From positions 1-64,000 of the forward strand of contig NZ_HE978639.1 in the NCBI RefSeq assembly GCF_000312105.1: a DNA stretch of 64,000 bases. The letters are read 5' to 3'. Position numbers and translations under genes: made by a program. The stretch is from Aeromicrobium massiliense JC14 (GTDB taxonomy: Bacteria > Actinomycetota > Actinomycetes > Propionibacteriales > Nocardioidaceae). This document shows positions 23,882-32,038 of this stretch, one piece after another (within the stretch, counting starts at the first letter, position 1; every line of letters begins with the position of its first letter). The notes under the pieces were generated by a model. That model did not search any database and was not told the origin of the DNA. It saw nothing but the letters and a program-made list of their open reading frames with translations.

Positions 23882-24610
23882 ATGTACGAAACGTCGCCAG
23901 ACGGCCGTCGCCTGAGCCTGCGGTGGCTGCTCAGCGGAGCCGTCCTGCTGGTCCTGGTCGCGGTGGCGGTCACGCTCCTGGTCGTCGAGCGGCAGGACAG
24001 CGGCGGAGACGCCGTGGCCTCGCCCACCGCCGAGCCGACGACGGCCCCGAGCCCAACGGACCCGGCTCCTACCGCCGGCGAGAGCTACGAGTCGGCGTGC
24101 GGCCTGCGAGGCGGTAGCCTCCAGATGCCCACCCAGGAGCCTGCAGACCTCAAGTGGGAGCGGATCGATGGGTGGGCTTACCCCATCTCTCCGTCGGCCG
24201 GCCCGGGTCGACGGCCTGCCGACGGGCCCTGGAGCTGCTTCGCCCGAACTCCGATGGGCGCCGTCCTCGCCGCCTACACCATCGACCTTCGGCTGGCCTA
24301 CGTCGACGACTACGCCGCGGCGGTCCGTCAGCAGGTCGTGCCCGGCATCGGTCAGCAGGCGCTGCTCGAGAAGGGGCAGCAGCCGAGCGAGGTGGTGACC
24401 GACACCAAGGGCTTCGTGATCGAGAGCTACAGCCCCGATGACGCCGTGGTCAGTCTGTACGTGGTGCACCAGGCGCGGAACTTCACCTGCTCGATCGAGG
24501 TGCAGTGGAGGAACGGCGACTGGGCCCTCCGCGCACTTCCGGACGGCTCTACGGCGTCGGGATGCATCGAGTCGGTCCCGACCCGCTACGTCGCCTGGGG
24601 CGACGACTGA
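23882..24610 (+). CDS. Single-pass membrane protein, conjugation cluster
   Basis: The product has 242 residues from ATG 23882. A cytoplasmic basic head leads to one membrane helix (about 16-36, LSGAVLLVLVAVAVTLLVV), a Pro/Thr linker and an extracellular domain with four Cys (ACGL, SCFA, TCSI, GCIE) probably in disulfides. Its topology is that of VirB8/TcpC-like bridging proteins, but sequence identity to them is not visible. The stop overlaps the next start (TGATG). Confidence 0.6.
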   Translation: MYETSPDGRRLSLRWLLSGAVLLVLVAVAVTLLVVERQDSGGDAVASPTAEPTTAPSPTDPAPTAGESYESACGLRGGSLQMPTQEPADLKWERIDGWAYPISPSAGPGRRPADGPWSCFARTPMGAVLAAYTIDLRLAYVDDYAAAVRQQVVPGIGQQALLEKGQQPSEVVTDTKGFVIESYSPDDAVVSLYVVHQARNFTCSIEVQWRNGDWALRALPDGSTASGCIESVPTRYVAWGDD

Positions 24611-25893
24611 TGTGCGACTGGAAGAACCCTCTCTCTTGCCCAGGTGACGTCGTCAAAGATGCCGCGGGCGGCGTGGCCAAGAACGCGGGGCAGTCCGCGA
24701 TGGAGGGCGTGGCCGACTTCTTCACCGAGGCCGCCGAGTGGGCGGTCAAGAACCTCACCACGGCCTGGCTTAACGCGCCCGCCCCGGACGTCGAGGGGGC
24801 GAATTCGCCGTCGATGTGGCTGCAGGACCGGCTGTCGTACTTCGTGGCCGTGGCGATGATCGCGGCGTTCTTCGTCGCCGCGTACCGCCTGGCCACGATG
24901 CCGCGCGTGCAGCACGTTCGAGACCTCGGCGACTCGATCGTCCGCGTCGTCCTGGTCACGACCGTGGGCGGCCTGCTCATCACCACCGGCGTCGAGATCG
25001 GCGAGATTTTCTCGGACTGGATCCTCGAGCAGGCCGAAGTCGACCTCGACGGCCTGGCGATCGCCGGTCTCGCCAGCCCCGGGCTCATGCTCATCTTGGC
25101 GCTGGTCATGCTCCTGGCCCAGCTGATCCAGCTAGTCCTGATGATCGTGCGGAACGCGATGATCGTGTACCTCGCCGCCGTGCTGCCGCTCGCGGCCGCC
25201 TCGAGCACGACCGCCGCTGGGAAGCAGTGGTGGTCCAAGAGCGTCGCGTGGCTCGTGGCCTTCATCCTCTACAAGCCGGTCGCCGCGCTGATCTACGCCG
25301 GCGCGTTCAAGATGCTCTCGACCGAGAACAACATCACCACGCGGATCACCGGCGTGGTCGCCGTGGTCATGGCGGTCCTGGCCCTGCCGGCCATCATGCG
25401 GTTCATCGTCCCGGCGACCGCTTCGATGGCGGCGGGCAACGCCGGCGCGATGGCGCTCGGCTTCACCGGCGCCGCCGTGGCCACCGGCGCCGCGGTGGCC
25501 AGTGGCGGAGCATCGGCCGCTTCCGGTGCAGGCTTCAGCGGATCGAGCGCCGGCGTCGGCGCCACCACCGGAGGGAGCGGTGGCGGGGCGGCAGCCCTCG
25601 CCTCGAACGGCCCGAGCGGCGCACCCGACACCGACGGATCGACGAAGCCCACGAGCGGTCCCAGCTCGGCGCCTCAGTCCGGCATCGATCAGAGCAGCGA
25701 CGACGCCAAGGTCCCCGCCGGTGTCGGCGCCGCCGCAGTCGGCAGCGACCAGGCCGCCCCGACCGGACCCACGGCGAGCGGCGCGACCGGAGGAACCTCC
25801 GTCGACCAGGTCGTGAGCGCCGCTCAGATGGGCCAGTCGATCGGCCAGACCACCAGCGACACCGCCTCCGGCGCGGTGGAGGAGGAACGATGA
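24610..25893 (+). CDS. VirB6/TrbL-like polytopic membrane protein
   Basis: The product has 427 residues from ATG 24610. About six to seven hydrophobic segments lie between residues 70 and 285 (for example YFVAVAMIAAFFVAA and LMLILALVMLLAQLIQLVLM). A long Gly/Ser/Ala-rich low-complexity tail of about 130 residues follows. The N-terminus MCDWKNPLSCPGDVVKDAAG is typical of actinobacterial transfer proteins of this kind. It should form the inner-membrane core of the conjugation channel. It overlaps the next gene by ATGA. Confidence 0.75.
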   Translation: MCDWKNPLSCPGDVVKDAAGGVAKNAGQSAMEGVADFFTEAAEWAVKNLTTAWLNAPAPDVEGANSPSMWLQDRLSYFVAVAMIAAFFVAAYRLATMPRVQHVRDLGDSIVRVVLVTTVGGLLITTGVEIGEIFSDWILEQAEVDLDGLAIAGLASPGLMLILALVMLLAQLIQLVLMIVRNAMIVYLAAVLPLAAASSTTAAGKQWWSKSVAWLVAFILYKPVAALIYAGAFKMLSTENNITTRITGVVAVVMAVLALPAIMRFIVPATASMAAGNAGAMALGFTGAAVATGAAVASGGASAASGAGFSGSSAGVGATTGGSGGGAAALASNGPSGAPDTDGSTKPTSGPSSAPQSGIDQSSDDAKVPAGVGAAAVGSDQAAPTGPTASGATGGTSVDQVVSAAQMGQSIGQTTSDTASGAVEEER

Positions 25894-27377
25894 GCAGCCA
25901 GGCAGTTCCGGACCGCCCGACCTACGGCAACTGGGTCGCGCAGCGATCCCCCGGCCTGGGAAGCCTCGGCCTGCTGGCCACCGTGATCCTGATGGGTGGC
26001 GGCGTCGTCGCGATGCTGACGGTGATGATCGCCGGCCTGGTTGCGGCGCTCGTGGTCGCGGCAGTGGCCGCGACCGTCGCTGTGGCCGTCGGCACCCCGG
26101 TGGGAGTGACACTCCTGCGCCGCCTGGGCTTCGCCCGGCAGGTTCGTCGCCGGACCCACCAGGGCCGCTCCGGCGCCTTCTCCAAGGCCAAGGCACCGCA
26201 CGTGCGCCTGCCCGGCATGCTGGCGCGGACCACCCTGCTCGAGCGCAACGACGCCTTCGGCAACCCGTTCGCCGTGCTGAAGAACCCGCGCAAGGGCGGC
26301 TTGTTCACCATCGTGGCGCGCTGCGTCGCAGAGGGCCCTGCCCTGCAGGACCAGGAGCGCCTGAACCAGTGGGTCGGCAGCTACGCCCGACTGCTCGGCT
26401 CCATGTCGCAGGAGCCCGCGCTCATCTGCGCCAAGACGATCACCGACACCGCACCTGATCCCGGCGGCCGCCTGGAGTCGATGGTGGCCCAGGCTCGCGC
26501 CACCAACTCTCCGACCCTCGCCCGGCAGGTCATGGATGAGTGCGTGCGGACCTACTCGGTCACGTCGTCGGAGAACGTCACCTACTTGGAGCTGACCTTC
26601 CGCGGCCGTGGGCTCTCGCGCCGTGGCCGTGAGGACGAGATCGGGTCCGAGCTCGCTCGCAAGGTGCCCAACCTCCTTGCCCAGCTGCAGTCCGCCGGCG
26701 GTGGCGCCGTCGAGATGGTCAACGCCGACGAGCTGTCCAAGATCGTCCGCATGGCCTACGACCCCGCCGCGCAGCGGTGGCTCGACCAGGCGGAGTTCGC
26801 CGGCGAGCCGGTCGAAGTCGCCTGGGAGGAAGCCGGACCTGTCGCCGACCAGGCCGCGTGGGACCACTACCGCCACGACTCGGGCCTGTCGGTCACGTGG
26901 GAGATGACCACCCCGCCCCGCTCGGCGATCAACGAGCGCGCGCTGAACGGGCTGCTGCGGCCCGACGCGGACTTCGTGCGTAAGCGCGTCGCGATCGTCT
27001 ACCGGCCGCACTCGCCGGAAGATTCGGCGAAGGTCTCCGAGGACGACGCCCAGGTGGCGGCGTTCCTCGCCGGCAACACCAAGAAGCGGCCCACGGCCGC
27101 GTCCAAGGTGCAGATCCGCGCGGCCGAGAAGGCCCGGGACGAGGTCGCCTCGGGCGCCTCGCTCATCCAGTTCTCGCTGCTGGTGACGGCCACCGTCACC
27201 GACGATGAGGACCTGGTGCAGGCCGTCTCGACCGTCGAGTCCCGCGCGGGCGCGGTGCCGCTGCGGATCCGCCGCTCCTACGGCTCGCAGGCCGCCGCGT
27301 TCGCAACCACGCTCCCCGTCGGGTTCGTGCCGTGGGAGCACACGACGGTGCCCACCAACCTGCGTCAGTACCTCTGA
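25890..27377 (+). CDS. SCO6880-family conjugation protein (PrgI-like head)
   Basis: The product has 495 residues from ATG 25890, coupled to the previous gene. Two membrane helices near the start (about 29-68) form a PrgI/TcpE-like head, followed by a large soluble domain (LLERNDAFGNPFAVLKNPRK, TYLELTFRGRGLSRRGR) resembling the N-terminal non-ATPase part of VirB4. I recognise this as the SCO6880-type protein of actinobacterial integrative elements. It precedes the VirB4-like ATPase, so the two probably work as one split VirB4 unit. Confidence 0.75.
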   Translation: MSSQAVPDRPTYGNWVAQRSPGLGSLGLLATVILMGGGVVAMLTVMIAGLVAALVVAAVAATVAVAVGTPVGVTLLRRLGFARQVRRRTHQGRSGAFSKAKAPHVRLPGMLARTTLLERNDAFGNPFAVLKNPRKGGLFTIVARCVAEGPALQDQERLNQWVGSYARLLGSMSQEPALICAKTITDTAPDPGGRLESMVAQARATNSPTLARQVMDECVRTYSVTSSENVTYLELTFRGRGLSRRGREDEIGSELARKVPNLLAQLQSAGGGAVEMVNADELSKIVRMAYDPAAQRWLDQAEFAGEPVEVAWEEAGPVADQAAWDHYRHDSGLSVTWEMTTPPRSAINERALNGLLRPDADFVRKRVAIVYRPHSPEDSAKVSEDDAQVAAFLAGNTKKRPTAASKVQIRAAEKARDEVASGASLIQFSLLVTATVTDDEDLVQAVSTVESRAGAVPLRIRRSYGSQAAAFATTLPVGFVPWEHTTVPTNLRQYL

Positions 27378-27391
27378 GGGAGGCCAGACTC

Positions 27392-28981
27392 ATGAGCGTC
27401 ACGACAGCGTTCCGCCGCAGCGGTCGACGTCGCGCGAAGCGGCGCGGGCCAGACCCGGTCATCGTCGAAGCCACGACTCCGCCCCAGGAGACCAAGACGG
27501 GCAAGGCCCCGGCAGCAGAAGGGTCCTCGATGGGGCCCCGCGGGTGGCGAGGACCCGGCGGCGGTGCGTGGGACCTGCTCCCGGTGCCGCCGTCCTACCG
27601 AGGCACCAGCGTGCAGGTGTGCGGCCTGTGGCCCTTCGCCGGTGGCTCGGGCCGGCCGCTGGTCGGCGTCCCGGTCGGCCATGACCTGGAGACCGGCGCG
27701 ACCGTCTGCTGTGACGTCATCAACTGGTTCCGCCACGGCCTCATCTCGTCGCCGTCGATGCTGGTGCTCGGCCTCCAGGGGCTGGGCAAGTCGTCGTGGA
27801 CGGTGCGGCAGATCCTCGGCCTGGCCGACCAGGGCGTCATCCCGCTCGTGCTCGGCGACATGAAGGGCGAGTACGGGGCCGTCATCGAGGCCCTCGGCGG
27901 CCAGGTCATGCGCTTGGGGGAGAACCAGCGGCTCAACGTCCTGGACCCCGGCGCGATGGGAGCGGCCGCGGACCGCATCGGGGGAGAGGGCGGCGCGATC
28001 CTGCGAGAGCAGGCGCTGCAGCGCTCCGCGATGCTCGTCACCGCCCTGATCCAGATCGTCCGCCGCCAGCCGCTCGCGGACTGGGAGACCACGCTCATCA
28101 ACAAGGGCATCCGGCAGCTGCTCGAGCGCCGCCACGGCGAGCAGGAGCCGCCGACCCTCCCGGACCTGGCGTACCTAATGACCCACCCCGACCCAGACCT
28201 CGTCCGCGCGGCCCTAGCCGGGACCGTCGAGGAGTTCCTGGACGCCACCAAACCGCTCGCCCGCTCGCTCGAAGCACTGCTCGACGGGCCGCTGGGCCGC
28301 ACCTTCTCAGGACAGACCACCGAACGGCTACGGCTGGACTCGACCGGCGTCTGCGTCGACGTGTCAGCGATCCGCCGCCACTCCGACGATGTGAAGGCCG
28401 CGATCATGCTCGCGACCTGGTCCGAGGGCTACGCCTCGGTCGAGGCGGCCAACGCGCTCGTCGAGGCCGGTCTGGACTCCCAGAAGCACTACCTGATGGT
28501 CATGGACGAGATGTGGGAGCCGCTGCGCATCGAGGGCGCCGGGCTCGTCGACAAACTCGACGGTCTGACCCGTCTGAACCGCAACGACGGCGTCGGCAAC
28601 ATCTTCATCACGCACTCGCTCAAGGACATGGAGTCGATGGCATCGCCCGCCGACGTGAAGAAGGCGCGCGGCTTCGCCGAGCGGTCCTCCATCGTCGTGA
28701 CCGCCGGCCTGGCGAAGGAGGACCTTCGGGCGCTGTCGGAGGTCAAGCGCATGTCCGAAGTCGAGATCGCCACGGTGGCCAGCTGGTCGACGCCGGCGGG
28801 ATGGAAGCAGCGGATGATCCGCGACCCGCACACAGGCCAGACCCGCCCGGCACCGCCGCCGGGTGCCGGCAAGGTCCTCATCAAGCTCGGCGAGCGGGCA
28901 GGCATCCAGACCCAGGTCACGTTGACCGCGGCCGAGATGGACCTGCACGACACCAACACCCGCTGGCTCAGCACCCCCTAG
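27392..28981 (+). CDS. VirB4-like conjugation ATPase
   Basis: The product has 529 residues from ATG 27392 (GGGAGG upstream). Walker A is GLQGLGKSS at 127-135. VLGDMKGEYGAVIEALGGQV follows, typical of the VirB4/TraC family, and Walker B is YLMVMDEMWEPL. The C-terminal part has FITHSLKDMESM, the expected Thr/His/Ser sensor region. The N-terminal non-catalytic domain is short because it is supplied by the preceding SCO6880-like protein. It energises assembly and substrate passage. Confidence 0.85.
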   Translation: MSVTTAFRRSGRRRAKRRGPDPVIVEATTPPQETKTGKAPAAEGSSMGPRGWRGPGGGAWDLLPVPPSYRGTSVQVCGLWPFAGGSGRPLVGVPVGHDLETGATVCCDVINWFRHGLISSPSMLVLGLQGLGKSSWTVRQILGLADQGVIPLVLGDMKGEYGAVIEALGGQVMRLGENQRLNVLDPGAMGAAADRIGGEGGAILREQALQRSAMLVTALIQIVRRQPLADWETTLINKGIRQLLERRHGEQEPPTLPDLAYLMTHPDPDLVRAALAGTVEEFLDATKPLARSLEALLDGPLGRTFSGQTTERLRLDSTGVCVDVSAIRRHSDDVKAAIMLATWSEGYASVEAANALVEAGLDSQKHYLMVMDEMWEPLRIEGAGLVDKLDGLTRLNRNDGVGNIFITHSLKDMESMASPADVKKARGFAERSSIVVTAGLAKEDLRALSEVKRMSEVEIATVASWSTPAGWKQRMIRDPHTGQTRPAPPPGAGKVLIKLGERAGIQTQVTLTAAEMDLHDTNTRWLSTP

Positions 28982-28988
28982 GAGCGTC

Positions 28989-30773
28989 ATGGTCCGCCGC
29001 AGCCGCGTTGATCCGGCCCGCAACAACGACGACGTGACCCTGGTCGCCGCCGGCGTCGCCCTCCTCGTCCTGGCCTGGGTCGGGGCCTGGGCGAGCCTGC
29101 AGGCCACGGGCCAGGACGCCTCGCTGAACCCCGGCAAGCTCGCCGTTCAGGTGAAGCGCGGCGACGTCGCGTGGACCGAAGCGACCACCTGGTGGGCCGC
29201 GGCGATCGCCGGCGGGCTCGCCGTGGCGGTCGCCGGCGTCGTGCTGTTGCTGCGCCTGGTGCGTGGCAAGCGCGTCGAGGTCGACGCCGCCGGCTCCCAC
29301 ATGGCCACCCGGCGAGACATCGAGCCGCTGACCCGCAAGCAGGTCACCCGCACCGCCCGCAAGCTCACCGCCAGCGCCGACGCGATCGGACTCCCGCTCG
29401 GCTACCACCTGCCGTCCAAGGCGCGAGTGTGGTCGACGTGGGAGGACATGCTGCTGCTCATCGCCGGGCCTCGGACGATGAAGTCGTCCTCGTACGTCAT
29501 CCCGCTGGCGCTGGCGGCGCCGGGCGCCTGCTTCATCACCGAGAACAAGCGCGGCGTCCTCGACCACACGCGCGGGCCTCGCGCGGCCAAGGGACAGGTG
29601 TGGGTCTTCGACCCTCAGGCCGTCGCCAACGAGGAGCCCACCTGGTGGTGGAACCCGCTGTCCTACGTCACCGACGAGACCAGCGCGGAGAAGCTGGCCG
29701 CGCAGATCGCCGAGTCCACTCGCGAACCGGGGCGCGGCGATGCTTACTTCGACAACGAAGCGGTGAACCTGCTGCACCTGCTCCTGCTCGCCGCGGCGAG
29801 CGAGGGCGAGCCCATCACGACCGTCTACACGTGGCTGACCGAACCGACCGACACCCGCCCGGTCCGCGTGCTGGACCGGGCCGGCTACCGGGCGCAGGCC
29901 GAGTCGCTGGAGGCGCTGGCCACGTTGACCGACAAGCAGCGTGATGGCGTGTACGGCTCCGCCCGAGCCCTGGTCGGCTTCCTGCGGAACCGCCAGATGA
30001 TGCGGTGGGTCACGCCGCCAGCGACGCCGGGCGTGGCCGAGTTCGACCCGCACGCGTACGTGCGCTCGAGCGACACCCTGTACGCGCTGTCCCACGACGG
30101 GAAGACCTCCGCAGGCCCGCTCGTCGGCGCGCTGACCTTGGCGGTCTTCGAGGCCGCCGAGAAGTACGCCACCAGCTGCGCCGGCGGCCGCCTCCCGACT
30201 CCTCTCGTCGGGCTGCTCGACGAAGCCGCGAACGTCTGCCGGTTCAAGGACCTGGACTCCAAGTACAGCCACTACGGCTCCCGCGGAATCATCATGATGA
30301 CGGTGCTGCAGTCCTGGGACCAGGGCGAGGAGATCTGGGGCCGCCACGGCATGGAGAAGCTGTGGTCGGCCGCCAACATCAAGGTCTACGGCGGTGGCGT
30401 CTCCGACACCCGCTTCCTGCAGCGCCTGTCCGACCTCATCGGCCCCTACGAGCACCTGACCGGCTCGACGTCGTCGGGCCGGGGCGGGCGCTCACGCTCC
30501 CGATCGGTGACAGAGCGACCGATCCTGTCCGTCGCCGAGCTCGGCGCGCTCCCACGGCGTCGCGCCGTGGTGATCGCCTCGGGCATCCGGCCGATGCTTC
30601 TCAAGGTCGTGCCCTGGTTCGCCCAGGACAAGACGACGCGCGAACAGGTCAAGCTCTCGCTGGCCACCAACACCCCGGCGCCGGCACCCGACCAGTCGGC
30701 CGTGTCCGTGCCGGCTTCAAGCGCGCCGGACGCGGACGCCGACCGGTGGCGCACGAGCGGGTTCGGCGCATGA
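28989..30773 (+). CDS. VirD4/TraG-like coupling ATPase
   Basis: The product has 594 residues from ATG 28989. Two membrane helices (about 15-40 and 68-90) precede the ATPase. Walker A is the variant GPRTMKSSS (160-168) and Walker B is PLVGLLDEAANVC; GSRGIIMMTVLQSWDQG is the conserved Gln/Ser region. It links the relaxosome to the channel. The gene ends in a Pro/Ala/Ser tail and overlaps the DUF4913 gene by ATGA. Confidence 0.88.
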   Translation: MVRRSRVDPARNNDDVTLVAAGVALLVLAWVGAWASLQATGQDASLNPGKLAVQVKRGDVAWTEATTWWAAAIAGGLAVAVAGVVLLLRLVRGKRVEVDAAGSHMATRRDIEPLTRKQVTRTARKLTASADAIGLPLGYHLPSKARVWSTWEDMLLLIAGPRTMKSSSYVIPLALAAPGACFITENKRGVLDHTRGPRAAKGQVWVFDPQAVANEEPTWWWNPLSYVTDETSAEKLAAQIAESTREPGRGDAYFDNEAVNLLHLLLLAAASEGEPITTVYTWLTEPTDTRPVRVLDRAGYRAQAESLEALATLTDKQRDGVYGSARALVGFLRNRQMMRWVTPPATPGVAEFDPHAYVRSSDTLYALSHDGKTSAGPLVGALTLAVFEAAEKYATSCAGGRLPTPLVGLLDEAANVCRFKDLDSKYSHYGSRGIIMMTVLQSWDQGEEIWGRHGMEKLWSAANIKVYGGGVSDTRFLQRLSDLIGPYEHLTGSTSSGRGGRSRSRSVTERPILSVAELGALPRRRAVVIASGIRPMLLKVVPWFAQDKTTREQVKLSLATNTPAPAPDQSAVSVPASSAPDADADRWRTSGFGA

Positions 30774-31225
30774 CTACCGACCTCAACGGCGGCCTGTTCG
30801 GCGCCGACCCGGAGACGGTCGACGCGGCGCCCGTCGACGAGACGCCGGCCGTCGGTGACAACGCCGGGCTGCACTACGCCGACGTCTTCGAGTTCGTCGG
30901 TGACTTCCTCGCCGTCGTCTACGCGCGCAAGATCGGTGGCAACAGCGGCTTCCGGTGGTGCGCCCGCTGGCACCACCACCCCGAAGCGGTCGCACGACTG
31001 ACCGCGCTGTGGGAGGCGTTCGAGACCCTGCGGACCGAGCCCGGGACGGCCATGTCGACCTGGTGGAACGACCACGCCGACCCGACCATGGCCACGCTCA
31101 CTGCCGGTGACGGGCCGTTCCGCGAGTGCACGCCCCAGCAGCACGAGACGCTGCCCCCGCTGCCTTCGATCAGCCCGACCCAGGACGGTGCCACCGATGC
31201 ATCCTCACGCCCAACAGCTCCGTGA
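30770..31225 (+). CDS. DUF4913 protein
   Basis: The product has 151 residues from ATG 30770, coupled to the coupling-protein gene. The signature is FRWCARWHHHPEAVARLTAL, then TAMSTWWNDHADPTMATL and DGPFREC, which is the DUF4913 pattern of actinobacterial plasmids. The function is not established. Constant association with VirD4-like genes suggests a part in transfer. The disordered tail overlaps the next small gene. Confidence 0.75.
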   Translation: MTTDLNGGLFGADPETVDAAPVDETPAVGDNAGLHYADVFEFVGDFLAVVYARKIGGNSGFRWCARWHHHPEAVARLTALWEAFETLRTEPGTAMSTWWNDHADPTMATLTAGDGPFRECTPQQHETLPPLPSISPTQDGATDASSRPTAP

Positions 31226-31352
31226 CGCCGAGTCCCGGCTCACCGCCGCCGAGCAGAGCGGCGACGTCGCCGCGATCCGACTAGCCCGCTTCGAGTTGGC
31301 CGAGCTATTGAGCCCGTTGGAGCGTCCCGGTTCAAGCAACGATGCAGACTGA
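31197..31352 (+). CDS. Small helical protein (51 residues)
   Basis: ATG 31197 lies inside the end of the DUF4913 gene in another frame. The peptide starts MHPHAQQLRDAESRLTAAEQ and continues with RLARFELAELLSPLE. It is one charged amphipathic helix hairpin, and codon bias is good after the overlap ends. It closes the rightward transfer operon. Confidence 0.55.
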   Translation: MHPHAQQLRDAESRLTAAEQSGDVAAIRLARFELAELLSPLERPGSSNDAD

Positions 31353-31374
31353 CACATTGCGACGAGCGATGTCA

Positions 31375-31821
31375 TCACTCGAACGCGGCCAGCATGTCTG
31401 CGCACTGATCTTGAAAGTTCCCTTCACGGGCAGTCTCTACAATCTCGGCGTCGATCGACTTGGTTTGGCCAACAGCGAAGAGCACATCCTTCGTAGAAGA
31501 CTCTTCGTCCGCGCACACCGCAAGGACAGTCCATTCAGACCAGTTCTTGCGGTCCTCGGACGGGTAACCGCTCGAGTTCTTTCCATCTCCGCGCGCAAAC
31601 AACGTGACGTCGGACAGGAGGATTTGACCGTCGTAGTATTCGCTCGCATCAGACAGCGAAGAACCGATGAGAGACGCAGCAGCCGTCTCTCGCGGCCCAG
31701 CCGTCGTCTCATGCGACGCCGGCTCAGAACCAGTGCCGCAAGAGGCGACCGACAGAACCGCGGCCGCCGTCGCGAGCATCAGCGCTCGGGTACGGTGCTG
31801 CGCACAGCCTGGGTCAAACAT
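31375..31821 (-). CDS. Lipoprotein convergent with the transfer operon
   Basis: The product has 148 residues from ATG 31821, chosen over ATG 31833 because GGAGG lies six bases upstream. The signal ALMLATAAAVLSVASCGTG has lipobox VASC. The mature part is acidic with few basic residues (SSLSDASEYYDGQILLSDVT) and has two further Cys. Base composition is lower in G/C than in the transfer genes. It is divergent from the large toxin-like gene at 32039, so an immunity role is possible but unproven. Confidence 0.65.
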   Translation of the reverse strand: MFDPGCAQHRTRALMLATAAAVLSVASCGTGSEPASHETTAGPRETAAASLIGSSLSDASEYYDGQILLSDVTLFARGDGKNSSGYPSEDRKNWSEWTVLAVCADEESSTKDVLFAVGQTKSIDAEIVETAREGNFQDQCADMLAAFE

Positions 31822-32038
31822 CGATGCCTCCATACCTTTGGGAATCGTTCCGGACGAGACTCACCACGGGTGGAGGAGCCGCGGCCACCGTAGCGCGTAG
31901 CCGAGGAACGACTGGGGACAAGAGCCTCGTGAGTCCCTCCCTGAGAACTGGTGGGTTTGCTCGTTCTCGTCCGCACAGTCGGATCGGTCTGCCAAACTCG
32001 GCCGACTTGACCTCGGTAGGAAAGCGAGCGCTGCACCA

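Noticed and set aside
31329-31372. Another dif-like sequence (ACTGACACATTGCGA...GATGTCA)
   Set aside because: Only ACTGACA matches. The second arm lacks TTATCGG and the spacing is wrong; it is probably a weak hairpin between convergent genes.
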